The position numbers and the translations under genes are program-made. A stretch of 64,000 nt of DNA from Amorphochlora amoebiformis (taxonomy: Eukaryota; Cercozoa; Chlorarachniophyceae): assembly GCA_054601695.1 (NCBI GenBank), contig BAAHQB010000024.1, positions 868,001 to 932,000 of the forward strand, read 5' to 3'. Shown here in pieces: positions 1 through 33,210 of this stretch (position 1 is its first letter; each line of letters opens with the position of its first letter). The notes below the pieces were generated by a model that had not been told where the DNA came from, made no database searches, and saw only the letters and a list, made by a program, of their open reading frames with translations.

Positions 1-701
1 TCTAGCCCGGCTAGTAGGGAGCTCACCTTACGTTTCTCAAGGAACTTGTCTCCATGTGCCTGTAGCTTGCGGATCAAGAGCTCGATCTCGCTGGCGTACT
101 TGAGGAAATCATTGTTGCAATCTTTAATCTGAAGATTTGCGAGCTTGCGGGACAAGTGGAGGTACTGATGCATTGTCGGTCCTTCGAACTTATCTCTAAT
201 CTTGGCCCAGAGGTAGGCTGGATCGTCCTTTCCATGTTGTAGGTAGCTGTACTTGTTTCCGAGGGTAAGTGCCAGTACTGCATGGGCTTGATCTCTCGCC
301 TTCGCCTCGCTGGGGTCGAGTGACGAGTAGTAAGCTTTCCAGATATACTCTGGCGTAGATAGCACTTTACTCATGGAGTAGCCTTCGCAAGTCTCTGAGG
401 AGAAGATGTTGAGATGCTCAAAGGTTTGGTAGGATGCAGCATCGATTTGGTGCTTCTTCTCCTGGGCCTTGGGCTTCTTCTTGCTCTTCTTCCGGGACTT
501 CATCACGGGCTTGAATGGTGTCTCTGGTTCGGAGTCTGGCTCGAGTGAAGGCATCTTAGGGGCGACGGGGACTTCGAAAGCCTGAGCGAACCCGACAGCA
601 CGGAACATGTTCTTCACTCGTAGGCGGTAGTCCTCATAGTCACTCTTGCTAAGATTGATCTTCGTGGAGAGGGCCAGTAGGTCCTTAATGCTGAGGCTCA
701 T
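1..701 (-). mobile_element. Ty1/copia-type retrotransposon, Gag N-terminal part (runs off left edge)
   Basis: One open frame without introns starts at an ATG whose complement is at 699-701 (MSLSIKDLLALSTKIN) and is still open at base 1. It has a basic Lys-rich stretch (KSRKKSKKKPKAQEKK, about residues 58-73) and then a helical region containing AYLWAKIRDKFEG and LHLSRKLANLQIKD. That W-x3-F pattern followed by a short leucine-rich helix is typical of copia Gag (UBN2/DUF4219-like). The frame has ordinary codon use and no microsatellite, unlike its surroundings. Protease, integrase and reverse transcriptase would lie left of the window. The element sits between the visible M14 exons and that gene's missing upstream exons. 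Gag assignment is from motif recall; copia rather than gypsy is inference. Confidence 0.75.
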
Positions 702-772
702 AACCTGTTAGCGCAGTGGTATGGTAGATGGTAGTCCAGAGTTCGATTCAAGTCCGTTTGGATTATGGCAAA

Positions 773-963
773 TGATAATGACTAAATTCTCAAGAAAATT
801 CTCGCGTAGAAGGCCTTCCCTACCTAAGGTCTTCCCTTGGAAGATCTTCCCCTCGGATGACTATTGCTAATTCGCATGCGTAGATTACGAATATGACGGT
901 AGTCTAGCGATCCGACGCGTAGTTAACTAGCTATAGGTTCCGTGCTAGCTCTATGCTGTAACA
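773..963 (-). repeat. candidate 5' LTR of the copia-type element
   Basis: The stretch is free of microsatellite, begins TG at 773 and ends CA at 962-963. On the minus strand it starts TGTTACAGC, as LTRs often do. It lies just upstream of the Gag start and abuts the (TA)-rich intron. The partner LTR is outside the window, so this is positional inference. Bases 702-772 would be leader and primer-binding region. Confidence 0.35.
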
Positions 964-1261
964 ATATGTATATATGTGAGTTAGAGTATATGTAGATATA
1001 AATATGTATACCTGTAAATACAGTATATGCACATGCCAGAAAGAAATGAAATCTACTATACGTATATCTATATATCTATATATATGAGTTAGAGTATATG
1101 TCGATATAAATATGTATATCTGTAAATGCACATCAGTATATGCACATGCCAGAAGGAAATGAAATCTACTATATCTATATATAAATATATATATATATAT
1201 ATGAGTCAGAGTATATGTATATGTATACCTGTAAATACATATGAGTATATGCACATGCCAG

Positions 1262-5619
<4,358 letters not shown>

Positions 5620-5927
5620 TGTCAATATCGCTTTTGGATCTACTAGCCTAGGTACGCCATATATCATGGACTTCATATCGATATGATGAACAAAGTCTCG
5701 AGTATAACTGACAGTCCAGTGATAAATTACCTAGATCTAGTAGATTACTGAATATACTAGATATAACTATTCAGTATCATATAATATACCTACTCTAGCC
5801 AGACATAGTAAACGCCATAGTCTAGATAGTATAGTCTAGCTAGTAGAGCCTGGTACGGCGTTTTTGTAGTATCTATATCTAGTGTGTTCGAACGGAATCG
5901 CCTAAATTGGCACTAGCATTTGAATAA
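5620..5927. other. convergent 3' spacer between M14 and LRR genes
   Basis: 308 bp between two facing stop codons. It lacks (TA)n arrays and is rich in CTAG-containing words (ctagatctagtag and variants). No coding exon is visible. Both poly(A) regions should lie here. Confidence 0.5.
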
Positions 5928-6062
5928 TTAACTTTTCGAGCGCTTCGTGTATGCAAACTTAAAGCACAAAACCGTGACAGCCGCCAGAATACCGATTACC
6001 TGCAAAAATGTATAATATGATATAATCTAGATAATTTATCGTATGTTTAAACATATATTCTT

Positions 6063-6093
<31 letters not shown>

Positions 6094-6181
6094 AATTATA
6101 TACGTATGCATAACTTATAATAATCTAATTGCGCTCAACATGGAGATAAAGACTAGAATACTGTAATCTAGATAATCTACA

Positions 6182-6252
<71 letters not shown>

Positions 6253-6517
6253 TAGTATATATACATATATATTATACATATATATATATATATATGCATA
6301 TGTAGATATAAAATCTAGATAATTGGGCTTAATATGGAGTGAACGACGAAATATATATATGTATGATAGTATATCTATTTATGTTATATCTTATGTGCAG
6401 AGAAAAAGCGGTGTAAAACTTTGTCCGCTGTGTATATTTACACACAAACACGAGGATAATATGTACACATAATAAATACATCTTAATTTACATGTACATA
6501 CGTAGATATGTGTGACC

Positions 6518-6550
<33 letters not shown>

Positions 6551-6869
6551 GGTATATATACATATATACATATATACATAAATATATGTAAATATGAGTG
6601 TATACATAAATGTGTAAGAAACTGTATGTAGGCATATTTATATATACACATATGTATAATATCTGAAAATATTTTTCAATACTAAATATATATGTATATG
6701 CATGTGTATGTTATGTATGTCACATACTAAAATGTTATGATTGTAAATGTAAAAATTCCTACATAGATGTGCGTACATGAACGTATATAACAATTAATGA
6801 GATATTTTTGTATGTACATACATCATCTAATATATATAAAACAAAACATATATATACATGATATATTGT

Positions 6870-6907
<38 letters not shown>

Positions 6908-7027
6908 TTATTACATATGTTACCATGAAACCCCTCTTGAAATACCAGAGATTCTTGCTGTTTTTCCCTAATAAGATTACATACACATATATACATAATA
7001 TATATATATATATATACTGCATGTAAG

Positions 7028-7079
<52 letters not shown>

Positions 7080-7214
7080 TATAAAATGTACACAAAAAAT
7101 ACTTTCAATGCACACCCATACGCACAAACTTTTGAAAACAATGTGTGGACTCATATACAATTTATACAATGGGTGCTATATAAACAAGTGTTTAAATAGA
7201 TTTCACGTTTATTC

Positions 7215-7264
<50 letters not shown>

Positions 7265-7298
7265 GTACACATACATTTACATATATATTGTATGCAAC

Positions 7299-7329
<31 letters not shown>

Positions 7330-7529
7330 TCATCTAAATCCACCTGTTTCTAATCGTCTTAAGAGTTGTGGAATGGAATAGTGCGATGTCCAAGGGTTGT
7401 CCCACGGGTTGCCATTGCGAAAAAATCTTGAAAGATTTCTCAATTCTGCGACTTCGAGAGGTAATTCTCGTATTCGATTATTGGCTATGTCGAGGATCTG
7501 TAAATATATGCATATTTAAATATATTTGT

Positions 7530-7561
<32 letters not shown>

Positions 7562-7680
7562 GTACTCAAAAATATGTATATAAGAATAAAAAAATATTTT
7601 TAAGTGAGCGTGTATATACACATATGTCATGCTTATACATACAAAGGTATAGATGTACAGACATATGTACTATCCATCTA

Positions 7681-7731
<51 letters not shown>

Positions 7732-8049
7732 CACATAGATCGATCTGGAGATTGTGGGAGACTGCTTACCCGGAGATTCGTGAGTTTGCATACATTCACC
7801 TGACATGTATAAATGCACACAAACGTAATTATAAGTGTATGAATCTTTACATATATTATTATATATATTTATTTTCAATATTATATATATATATATATAT
7901 ATATTCATATACATATATAATATATATATATAAACATACGTATGTATGTTACATTAAGTTGCTCAAGTCGGTTGTTGAACACGTTGAGCTCATTCAAGCA
8001 TTTGAGCTCTCCAATAACCTAAATGTATGCATGTATAAATGTGATAATT

Positions 8050-8080
<31 letters not shown>

Positions 8081-8228
8081 CGTTATGTATGTATATTATT
8101 CCCATCTACACCTCTCTCATCATAGTATATATATATATATATATTATATATATACGTATATATGAATCAAAACTTTACACACATCTTAAAATATGTGTAC
8201 ATGTACATATGTGTACACATATATTTTC

Positions 8229-8268
<40 letters not shown>

Positions 8269-8533
8269 TATATACACAATCTTACGTAGGTTTTCGTATA
8301 CAATTGATTTTATTAGTATAGATATATGTATATTTAGATATACATACATCTGGTAACTCCGTTAGCTTATTCCCTGCAACTCGTAGGGACTCTAACAATT
8401 TTAGCTTACCTGTATATAAATGTATATATATATAAATATACATATATATAAATATATATATGTAAATATGTAGTGTTCTTGAATTTCCTGTACATATATA
8501 TATATATATATACATATATACATATATATATAC

Positions 8534-8602
<69 letters not shown>

Positions 8603-8796
8603 ATATATATTACGTAATGTTTGTGAACCTATATATTATTATATACATATTTTTATATGTGTATTACATACATATATATATATATATATATGTACAAATG
8701 CCTACAGATATCCATATTATGCATGCATATATAAAATGTATAACATACACATATATATATATATATGTGTGTATGCAAATATTTATATTGTATTAT

Positions 8797-8828
<32 letters not shown>

Positions 8829-9407
8829 GATTAGAATCATAGCACCAACCTATCTGGAGAAGAAGCCAACGATTACTCCGTAACTTTTATACATACAGAA
8901 ATACATTATTATTATATATATATATATAAATATATGTATAATATGTATCTATATAGATGCTTATATTTATGTAACATATACATAGAACTAATATATATAT
9001 ATATATATATAATATGTAACTCTATAAATGCTTATATTTATGTAACACATACATAGAACTATATACATATATTATATATATATATACACATATAATATAT
9101 ATATATATATATTATATATAAATAATATATATACATATGTATATATAGTCTATATATGCATATATGTATGTATAAATATATATATATATATAATACCGAT
9201 CTCCTTTGGAAGGGATGTTAGGCAATTATTTCGTAACCGTAGGGTCTTAAGCTGGTCCAACATGCCTATTTGTAAAACCTTTCATATACATGAGTTACAT
9301 GCACAGGCCTTCATATACATGAGTTATACGCAGGTTACATTACATTTACTGTATACAGTCTCTACCACCGATACATAGATATAATTATATATATCATTCT
9401 TATTATG

Positions 9408-9462
<55 letters not shown>

Positions 9463-9519
9463 GTAGTACATATGTGCATGCATGTATAAGTGTTCATAAC
9501 ATTATATGTTGTGTGCATG

Positions 9520-9554
<35 letters not shown>

Positions 9555-9580
9555 TGTATAAATATGTGTATACATACATA

Positions 9581-9660
<80 letters not shown>

Positions 9661-9852
9661 CATACATCTTCATATCTACACATATAGATTTATATATATA
9701 TATATATATGTATATATATACCGATCTCAGGTGGCAGGTGTTGAAGTTGGTTCCAATCTAGATTTAAGAACTCCAGCCGCCGTAATGTGCCTATCTGTTC
9801 ATAACACAATTGAACACACCTATACATATACATTTACAAATATACGCGCATA

Positions 9853-9925
<73 letters not shown>

Positions 9926-10203
9926 GTATGTATGTATATCGGATATCTCATACATCTTTGGGTAACTCCTTTAGGTCGTTTTTGTAGAGCAATAGCATAC
10001 GTGTCTGCTTGAGATATCCGATTTCATTGGGTAGGCGCCTTATGTGTATACAATATATATACATGTTGGAAATATATCCATATTGGAAATATATCTGTAT
10101 ATACATATGCATGTATATGTAAATATATATGCAGTGCAAATTAAGATTTATGTCTTACATATACATATATACATATACATATACATATATATATATATAT
10201 ATG

Positions 10204-10234
<31 letters not shown>

Positions 10235-10636
10235 AATTTATATACTTATGTATATATGTATATATATATATATAATATATCTATGATTGAGGCAACGACG
10301 ATAGTCGGAATTGCTTAGTTGCTGAAATGCGACCAAATGGCCATCTTACTTGATATTTGCCTCGTATAGCCGCACCACAGTCATCTCTTGTATGTCTTCT
10401 ATTCCCTTTTTGCCCTCCCTGCCCTTATAATCCTTCTCATATCTCTGCATCCATCGGAGAAACTCAACCGACGGGCTTTCACACCGCCCTGCCGGAAAAA
10501 AGAAGAAAAAAGTGATAAAAACGAACAATATTCAATTTAGATGTGCTGCGGGTTCGAGACAGTGGAAGGGTGAGGGTGTAGGCCCTGCAAAGGACGGTCA
10601 ACACGTGTCCAGGATACCTTCGTCTTGGTCGCCCAT
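5928..10636 (-). CDS. leucine-rich-repeat protein, probable C-terminal membrane anchor
   Basis: Exons from the 5' end: 10618-10636 (ATG; MGDQDE), 10350-10488, 9954-10038, 9722-9794, 9197-9265, 8348-8409, 7953-8018, 7770-7799, 7406-7497, 6924-6957, 5928-5999 (TAA). All phases match and give 246 residues. After a charged N-terminal region come about eight 23-residue LRRs of the xxIGxLxxLxxLxLxxNxLxxLP type, for example [20 protein letters not shown] and [20 protein letters not shown]. Most exons carry one repeat. The last exons give a transmembrane stretch, [17 protein letters not shown], and a basic tail, TKRSKS. Alternatively exon nine reads on from GNPWDNPW to a stop at 7330-7332, giving a soluble 236-residue form; both readings are open. 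Intracellular LRR proteins of this class usually act as binding scaffolds; the partner is unknown. Decayed repeat-like fragments lie near 8440-8490. Confidence 0.72.
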
Positions 10637-10765
10637 CGCGAGTGGGCCGCATATCCTAAGTGAGATATGTGTTACATCTGATCCTGATATATTATATATA
10701 TATCCTTAATATATCACATATCTATTCTTAGAAATGTGGAATCGAAAGAGACACATGCCGTAGAG
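10637..10765. promoter_or_regulatory. divergent promoter region, LRR gene / gene at 10766
   Basis: 129 bp between two outward-facing start codons, with ordinary base composition apart from a short TA run near 10687-10702. No specific promoter motif was identified. The assignment rests on position only and depends on both starts being right. Confidence 0.35.
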
Positions 10766-11301
10766 ATGGTCGCCGAATATGGAGGCCACATAGTGAGGTC
10801 TTTGGGCTACATTGCATCAATTTCGACTATCACAACGGTACTTCCCCGTTGAGAACTTCCTGGTTGTTATTTCGCGAAATTGTCGCTTAAGTCCTGAAAA
10901 GCATGAAAGTTTTCTTTTTCCAGATTCGTGTTGAATCAGAAGCTAAGCCACTGAGGTATGTTCCTCTTATTTTAACTAACAGCTTTGTACATACATGGAA
11001 CGTGGAAGAAATATGTAAGGTTCTTGGACGGGAAGAGTGCGTGGTAAGTGAAATTATTCTGGAATTTTCCGGAGGAAGAGTATTTTATTCACGGGTGTGT
11101 AGTATTCTCTTCTTATTTGTTCGTAATATACATACGTATATATACAAACATAAATATATGTATATATATAATATATGTTGTATACATATACATATATATA
11201 TATATGTATGTATATATGTGAATATGTAAATGTGTACATGTAAAATATTTATAATTCGATTATACATATACCTACACATGTATTATGTATCCTATGTATA
11301 T

Positions 11302-11359
<58 letters not shown>

Positions 11360-11612
11360 CTATACCAGGTTCTATTGACAATATGTTATATGTAGTATTA
11401 TACATTATATTACTTGTACACTCACATGTAAATGTGACACGTATGTATTTGAAAATTTATATATACACTATCCCAGCACAGGAAAAAAGGGCTATGCATG
11501 TATATGTATTTTATATATACTTGTATAGATGTAGCAGGTTTGTATATATGCGACTGTACGGTGTACAGATATCATTACTTATGCACGTACATACATACTT
11601 TGATATTATGTT

Positions 11613-11649
<37 letters not shown>

Positions 11650-11775
11650 AATATATATATATATATATGTACATATTATATATATATATATTTATATATA
11701 ATATGCAGGTATGTGTAAGACTGAAACAAATAAATGCGTACCGAAATATGTATTCCATGTATATATGTACACAGA

Positions 11776-11818
<43 letters not shown>

Positions 11819-12123
11819 ATATATATAATAATATATATATATTATATTGGATATTTATATTGTATACGATTATACGATTGTATCATACAATACATATATA
11901 ATATACACATAAGTGTACTATACAATACATATATAATATACACATAAGTGTACTAACGTATTATATATAAACCTCAGCTAATTCGGTGAAAAAAAAACTG
12001 GAAAGGTTCATAGGTTCCCCCCCGTTCTTGAAGGTATACATGTACATGTATTTATTTTACAGATATATATATGTATTATATACACAGAAATATAGATATT
12101 GTATGCTAGTTTGTGTTGGACAT

Positions 12124-12170
<47 letters not shown>

Positions 12171-12360
12171 AGTATAACATTACATAGCTATTTATGACAT
12201 ATGCGTTACTCTCCATAGGTTGTTATATTATATTATACATTTATATGTATTGTATAAAATGTATACATACGTTTGTTTACGTACGTACCTATACATATTT
12301 AGAAACATAATATCTGCATTTATTTACATAAATGTAGGTTTTCACATGTAAGTATACATG

Positions 12361-12399
<39 letters not shown>

Positions 12400-12504
12400 T
12401 GTACATACATACGTATACATGCACGTGTATTTCCAATATTTATGGAATGTATACTGTATATCTACTTGTACATATGTACTCACATACATATATACATATA
12501 TCTG

Positions 12505-12535
<31 letters not shown>

Positions 12536-13407
12536 GTGTAATGTATATATATATATACATATTTATGTCCATAATACAGTACAGAATATCTACTTCTCCA
12601 TGTATATTATTAACATGCATCATATATTTTCACATGCAAATGCGGGGCAAAATGCGGACATGTCACCACACATATATATGTATAGGTATACATATATATA
12701 TATATATACATATTTATATATATATATATATATAATATATAAATATATATATATATATGTATATTATATATATATACATATATGTATATGTATACATATT
12801 TATGTATATATTATGTATATATATATATGTATAATATGAATTTTCATACAATATGTTTACTTGTATAAATATATGTATATGTAGGTACCAATACATATGC
12901 TATGTATGCGATTTGTATATGTATATACATATTATATTACATATATATGTACTATATATATATATATATATATAATATATATATATATATACATTATATT
13001 TATATACATATATATGCACTTAAACATAATGCATAATTATATATATATGTATGCACATATGCACAAATACACGTATATAAGCATGTATTTATATAGAAAC
13101 ACATGCAATACATTATATATATATATATATATATATACCGTATGTATATATATATATATATATATCCAACGTATTTTTATTTTTAATATTGGACATTACA
13201 GGTACAATTGTACACATATACGTATTTTTAATCTACTATCTAGACTATCTAGACTATATTACAAAACAAGACACACTTCTACTAAAGAAGAAGCTGCAAT
13301 TATATGTGCATAATGTTACATATACATATATAAGTGAATATGTATGTTTCAAAAAGGTAGGTTTATCACGAAAGGAAGTAACAGACGAATCGCCGCCAAG
13401 GGTCTAG
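10766..13407 (+). CDS. small protein of unknown function
   Basis: Product not recognised. A phase-consistent model is 10766-10837 ([20 protein letters not shown]), 10924-10955, 10983-11043 ([20 protein letters not shown]), 11369-11391, 11477-11499, 11978-12033 ([18 protein letters not shown]), 12338-12347 (a 10-nt microexon with donor GTAAGT), 13202-13305, 13357-13407 (TAG). It gives 143 residues. The first three and last two exons have the most protein-like composition. The segment around 13240-13300 ([20 protein letters not shown]) looks helical. An exon-like block at 11709-11750 is left out because its phase does not fit. The start is the only in-frame ATG of the first block and leaves a short divergent promoter. 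It could be two genes; no signal peptide is evident. Confidence 0.42.
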
Positions 13408-13879
13408 AGGCTAGAGAGGGTGGCGTGCGCCAATCCTAAATTTTCTTAGAATTGATCACTAGATTTAGATTTATGTCGGCATCCTTCATTCTAGTTTAGT
13501 AGATTAAATCTAGATATCATGTACTGGGCTTAATAGTTTTTATCTACTACTACTACAATGTAACACGTGAATGATCATAGATCGAATTTCTAGAATTTTG
13601 ATCAACTAAGAACCTAAAGAACTTCAACTAAGAACCTAGAGAACTTCAACTAAGAACCTAGAGAACTTCAACGCATTTGTCTAGTTTGCAGACAAATTAG
13701 AGTTCGTTAGCTTGTTGATCTAAGGACAGGTATATTTGTCGAGTTTTATAGATTCTACGTACGTCGTATACACTAGTACAAGGCAGACCATCCTTAACAC
13801 TAATTTATACAACAATGTTCATACATACGCCGCGGTAGGATCGTTCGTACAGACTAGCGAGAGGTGGTAAATCATGACT
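13408..13879. other. convergent 3' spacer with a 22-23 bp tandem repeat
   Basis: 472 bp between facing stop codons, free of (TA)n. Three tandem copies of an aactaagaacctagagaac-type unit occupy about 13605-13673. CTAG-rich words resemble those in the other convergent spacers. No exon seen. Confidence 0.5.
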
Positions 13880-28374
<14,495 letters not shown>

Positions 28375-28808
28375 CGTGGGTACACGTCCGTGACAGCGGT
28401 CAAAGGTCAAGAATTCGATAATGTGACTAAGGGGGAGGTAACGCTGTGGATTGATATCCAGATATCTTGTTTTATAATGTGGATATTCATAATGGATATA
28501 CAGATATAGGTTGGAAAATATATCAGATATCGAATTTAATATCAACCAAAATAATAATATAGCGCCAGAAATACCAACGGCTACAATTTTAACTCTATTC
28601 TTCGGCTGGGCCTGCGATGGCTTGGACTGGACTTCGACATTCGCCTCACGCCCCTTCGACCCCCGTTGGGTACTCTTGCCGGATGTTCATCCAATACTGA
28701 ATTATTTTCATTACGTTTTGTTCTCTTCTCGAATCGCGAAGTTCTATGTCTTCTTCTCGAATCACGATATCCTCCTAACCTTTTCCCTCCCTTATCCCGC
28801 CGAAAGGA
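28375..28808. promoter_or_regulatory. divergent promoter region, 2OG-oxygenase / SDR
   Basis: 434 bp between outward-facing start codons, with normal complexity and no (TA)n array. A + frame opens from a TTG at 28511, but it has no ATG and does not join the SDR frame. No defined promoter element was identified. Confidence 0.35.
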
Positions 28809-29396
28809 ATGAGATTCCCTTCCAGGGTTCACGCTATCACCTTATATCCGCTGGTAAGTAAGCCAACTAGTTTATCTGTATGTCTAAGCTATGAAATCCG
28901 CGCATCTAATAAACTTTACCTCAGATCCTACTCGCAGCAAGCACTAGGCCAAGGTGCACTTAACCCAAACTCCAACTCTAGCCTCAACCCTGGAACATTT
29001 ATAATTCAACGCATGTATGTAAACACAGTTGCGTAATGTATTTATTTAGGAAATCTAACTATTCTAAGGTGTCTGGTTACGGGGGCATCCAGGGGCCTCG
29101 GAGAGGCTATTGCATGCAGGATGATAAGAGCGGGGTATGATCGGATTAGAATTGGGGCAAGGGTTCCAGCTAGGGAAAGGGTTAGGGAGAAAGGATCTTG
29201 GTCCTGTAGAATCGACCTTTCGTGGTGGGATTTGGTCAGAGTAGAGGTTTAAAAAGGGGGGGGGTGTTAGATATTTTATATGAGTTTATGTTAATTAACA
29301 TGAGTATTTTGCTTTGTTTACATACCTAGAAGTTTGCATGTGTGTATGTATACATACAAACATAGATACATATATATATTATATATATACTATATA

Positions 29397-29449
<53 letters not shown>

Positions 29450-29576
29450 CAAGAAATATGTACATATATTATATATATATATATATATATATAGGTAAAT
29501 GTACGTATACTTATATTCAATGTACATGTTCTCTAATATGTCGGTGTGTACATGTACACATATATATACATATGTG

Positions 29577-29608
<32 letters not shown>

Positions 29609-30133
29609 TATGTGCATATATATCCATACACACATACATATACATACATACATGTATATATATATAATATATATATATATATACCCCTAACATACATCTA
29701 GATTCGATATATCAATAGCATCATCAGACGAAGTCCTAAGCCTAATCCTAACCCTAACCCAAACCCTAACCCAAACCCTAACCCAACCCTAACCCAAACC
29801 CTAACCCAAACCCTAACCCAAACAAACCCTAACCCAAACCCTAACCCAAACCCTAACCCTAGCCCTAAGCGCTTCTCATCCTAAGCTTAACCCAAACGCC
29901 ATCTCCTCTGAAACCTAATTATCTTCCTACTCCTAACCCTAATCCTAATCTTAATCCTAATTCTAATTGACCAGTCTCGCGCACTGAAGGCTATTGAGCG
30001 ACTAAGACATAGAACACCTTCGGACATCACAAACGTACGGAGGGGAGGGAAAGGGAAAGCGAGAGATTGAGAGAGATGGGGGGGGGGGGGAGGGGAGAAT
30101 GTGTATGGGTGAATGTGCTTTGCATACACAACA

Positions 30134-30178
<45 letters not shown>

Positions 30179-30187
30179 TCTCAATGA

Positions 30188-30219
<32 letters not shown>

Positions 30220-30365
30220 CTACACCCTTAACCCTATCCCAAGCATAACCCAAACTTAACCCCACCAGGAAGCCTCCATCGACTACCACCAAGTAAGCCG
30301 AAAAATAAGAAGAAAAAAAAAATGAAATAGAGCTCCATCCCTTTCCGATCCTAACCTTACACTAT

Positions 30366-30436
<71 letters not shown>

Positions 30437-30439
30437 TGT

Positions 30440-30473
<34 letters not shown>

Positions 30474-31500
30474 TATATACGTATATATAATACAGATAAT
30501 ATATCAAACCCTAACCTAATCCTAGCCCAACGTAACCCTAGCCCTAACCCTAGCCCTAACCCTAGCCCTAACCCTAGCCCTAACCCTAGCCCTAACCCTA
30601 TCCCTAACCCTCTGTTGGGTCTATGGTCCTCGGACTAAGACATGCTGAATAATCTGATCCTAAGTATATATATATAATATATCACATACATATACACACT
30701 CTATGTATATGTGTGCATACTATTTATTTATTAATATACATATATGTATATATCTAACCCTGTTTTTTTACCTAAGGTTGATTTATCAGACTCGGAGTCT
30801 GTGCGGGATCTTATCGTGAGACTGGACCGTAAGGGGTGTCAATATGACGTGCTTATCAACAATGCGGCGGTACGCTTTTGGGCTAGGATCAGATTATTCA
30901 GCATGTCTTAGTCCGAGGAACATTGACTCGGTTTCGGGCCCTAGGCTGGGGTTAGGATCAGATTATTCAGCATGTCTTAGTCCGAGGACCATTGACTCGG
31001 TTTAGGGCTAGGGTTAGAGAAGGGGGAGGATAAGATTATTCAAGAGCATGTCTTCCCTAGTCTAGGGTTAGGTTAGGGTTTGGGTTAGGGTTGGGGTTAA
31101 AAGTTAGGATTGGTTTGATATTTCTGTGTATGAATGTATATATATATATATATATATATATCGTGTTAAATAGGTTGTATGTTGTAAATGTAGTGTATAA
31201 AATAGATGTATTATTGGATTTATGTATATGTCTATATATATATATATATATAGATATGTCTATATATATATATATATATATAAAGATATATATATATATA
31301 ATATGCATGTAAGTATATATCTAGGTTTGCTTGGCTGGATCTTGCCTCGAAATCGCCCAAAAAACCCTGCAGGTTATACAAATAATACTAAATATGTACA
31401 TACAAATTATATAATTTATACACATACATATATATATATATACATATAATATATATATATATATGTACACAAACTATTTACATATTTAATATATATATAT

Positions 31501-31543
<43 letters not shown>

Positions 31544-32097
31544 CATGCATGCATGTATATAATATCATATATTATATCTACTATACATACACACATATAC
31601 ATATACCCGAATATCTACACAAACACACATACTTTCACTTTCTCTACCTCTCACTCGTCCTCTCATCATTCCTCCTCTCTCTCTCCCCTCCTTATCTCTC
31701 CTCTCTCTCTCCCTCTCTCACTCTTTCTCTCGCTCTTGGCCTCTCTCCCTCTCTCTCTCTCTCTCTTTTTCTCCCTCTCTCTCTCTCTCTTTTTCTCCCT
31801 CTCTCTCTCTCTCTTTCTCTCTCTCTCCCTCCGTATTATAGAGGGTTGGACACATACCTCCTTAAAGGGGGGTGGAAAGGATATATATATATATATAGTA
31901 TACATATTGATTTGTAGGTAAACGTTCTTTCGCCGATTACACTTATGGATGGTCTAATTTGGGCAAAGTTACCCAAAGTTTCGAAAAATTCGGTGAATTT
32001 CTCGCGGGGTAAGAAAATCATTGTCAACGTTGCATCAGGTTGTGCTGGATCTTGTGTATGTGTGCATATATACATGTATATACATATATATGTATAT

Positions 32098-32131
<34 letters not shown>

Positions 32132-32554
32132 TTTATATATACATATATATGTGTGTCTATGTACATATTTATATATGTGCATTTTAAATATACATATAAA
32201 ATAAAATGTATTTATATGTTTATTGTACTACATAATGTGAGTGAGTGTAGTTTGAATATACAGATGTACTATATGTACATGAATACACACATATGTAGTA
32301 TATTAAGTCATTTTTCTACTTATACATACAAATCTAATATATAAATATATGTATATATATATATGTATATATATATAGATACATATTTACATATATATAT
32401 ATATATATATATATACTTCAGGCGAAGGAGAACTTGGGTACTTGCATTCACGACTAGCCGAAAAGTTAAAAACTTCTGCAGAATTTGTCGGCCCTCATCA
32501 GGTCGTAAGTACGCTCGCCGAATTATTGGACCAGTTTGATGAGGAGATAGAGTA

Positions 32555-32588
<34 letters not shown>

Positions 32589-33179
32589 GTATGTATACAT
32601 ATATATATGTATATGTACTATACATATACATCTATACATATATATATGCACGACATATGTATGAATATAAAAAATACATACATATAATATATAATATAAA
32701 TATATATATATATATATATTCCCCTATTAAATCAGGTATGCGTTTGGGCCTACACCGATGTACAGCCTCTCAAAAGCTGCTTTGATAGGCAAATATATCA
32801 CAATAATATATATATATATATATATACATATGTATCGAATATCTATAGGATAAATATATATACATTTTTACATATATTTGTTTATGTAATATACATGTAT
32901 GTATATATATATATATACATAAATATATCTATATATATTTATTTCCTTTTATATATATATATGTATATGTATGTGTATATATATATATAATATCCGAGTG
33001 TACGATTTAGACAGAAATATATTCCTATATGTGTATTTGTTACATCTAAATTACATACATATTGTTTTTGCCAAACCCAACCTACAGATATTTAAGGTAC
33101 ACATACATATACATACACATATATATATATACATATATATACACACTTACGTATATATGTACATACATATATACACATA

Positions 33180-33210
<31 letters not shown>

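Noticed and set aside
696-770. Functional tRNA gene
   Set aside because: The box spacing is too short and there is no acceptor stem or anticodon arm in the right place.
6390-6440. Minus-strand exon-like block ([10 protein letters not shown] or [12 protein letters not shown])
   Set aside because: It has a good acceptor but no GT or GC donor in reach, and it does not join the neighbouring LRR exons in phase.
11709-11750. Exon candidate [13 protein letters not shown] in the gene at 10766
   Set aside because: It looks coding, but no reading keeps phase with the exon at 11978. It may be an alternative exon and was left out of the model.
28511-28861. 116-codon + frame as SDR N-terminus
   Set aside because: It begins at TTG with no in-frame ATG. 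The ATG at 28809 in another frame gives the correct phase through the donor at 28858.
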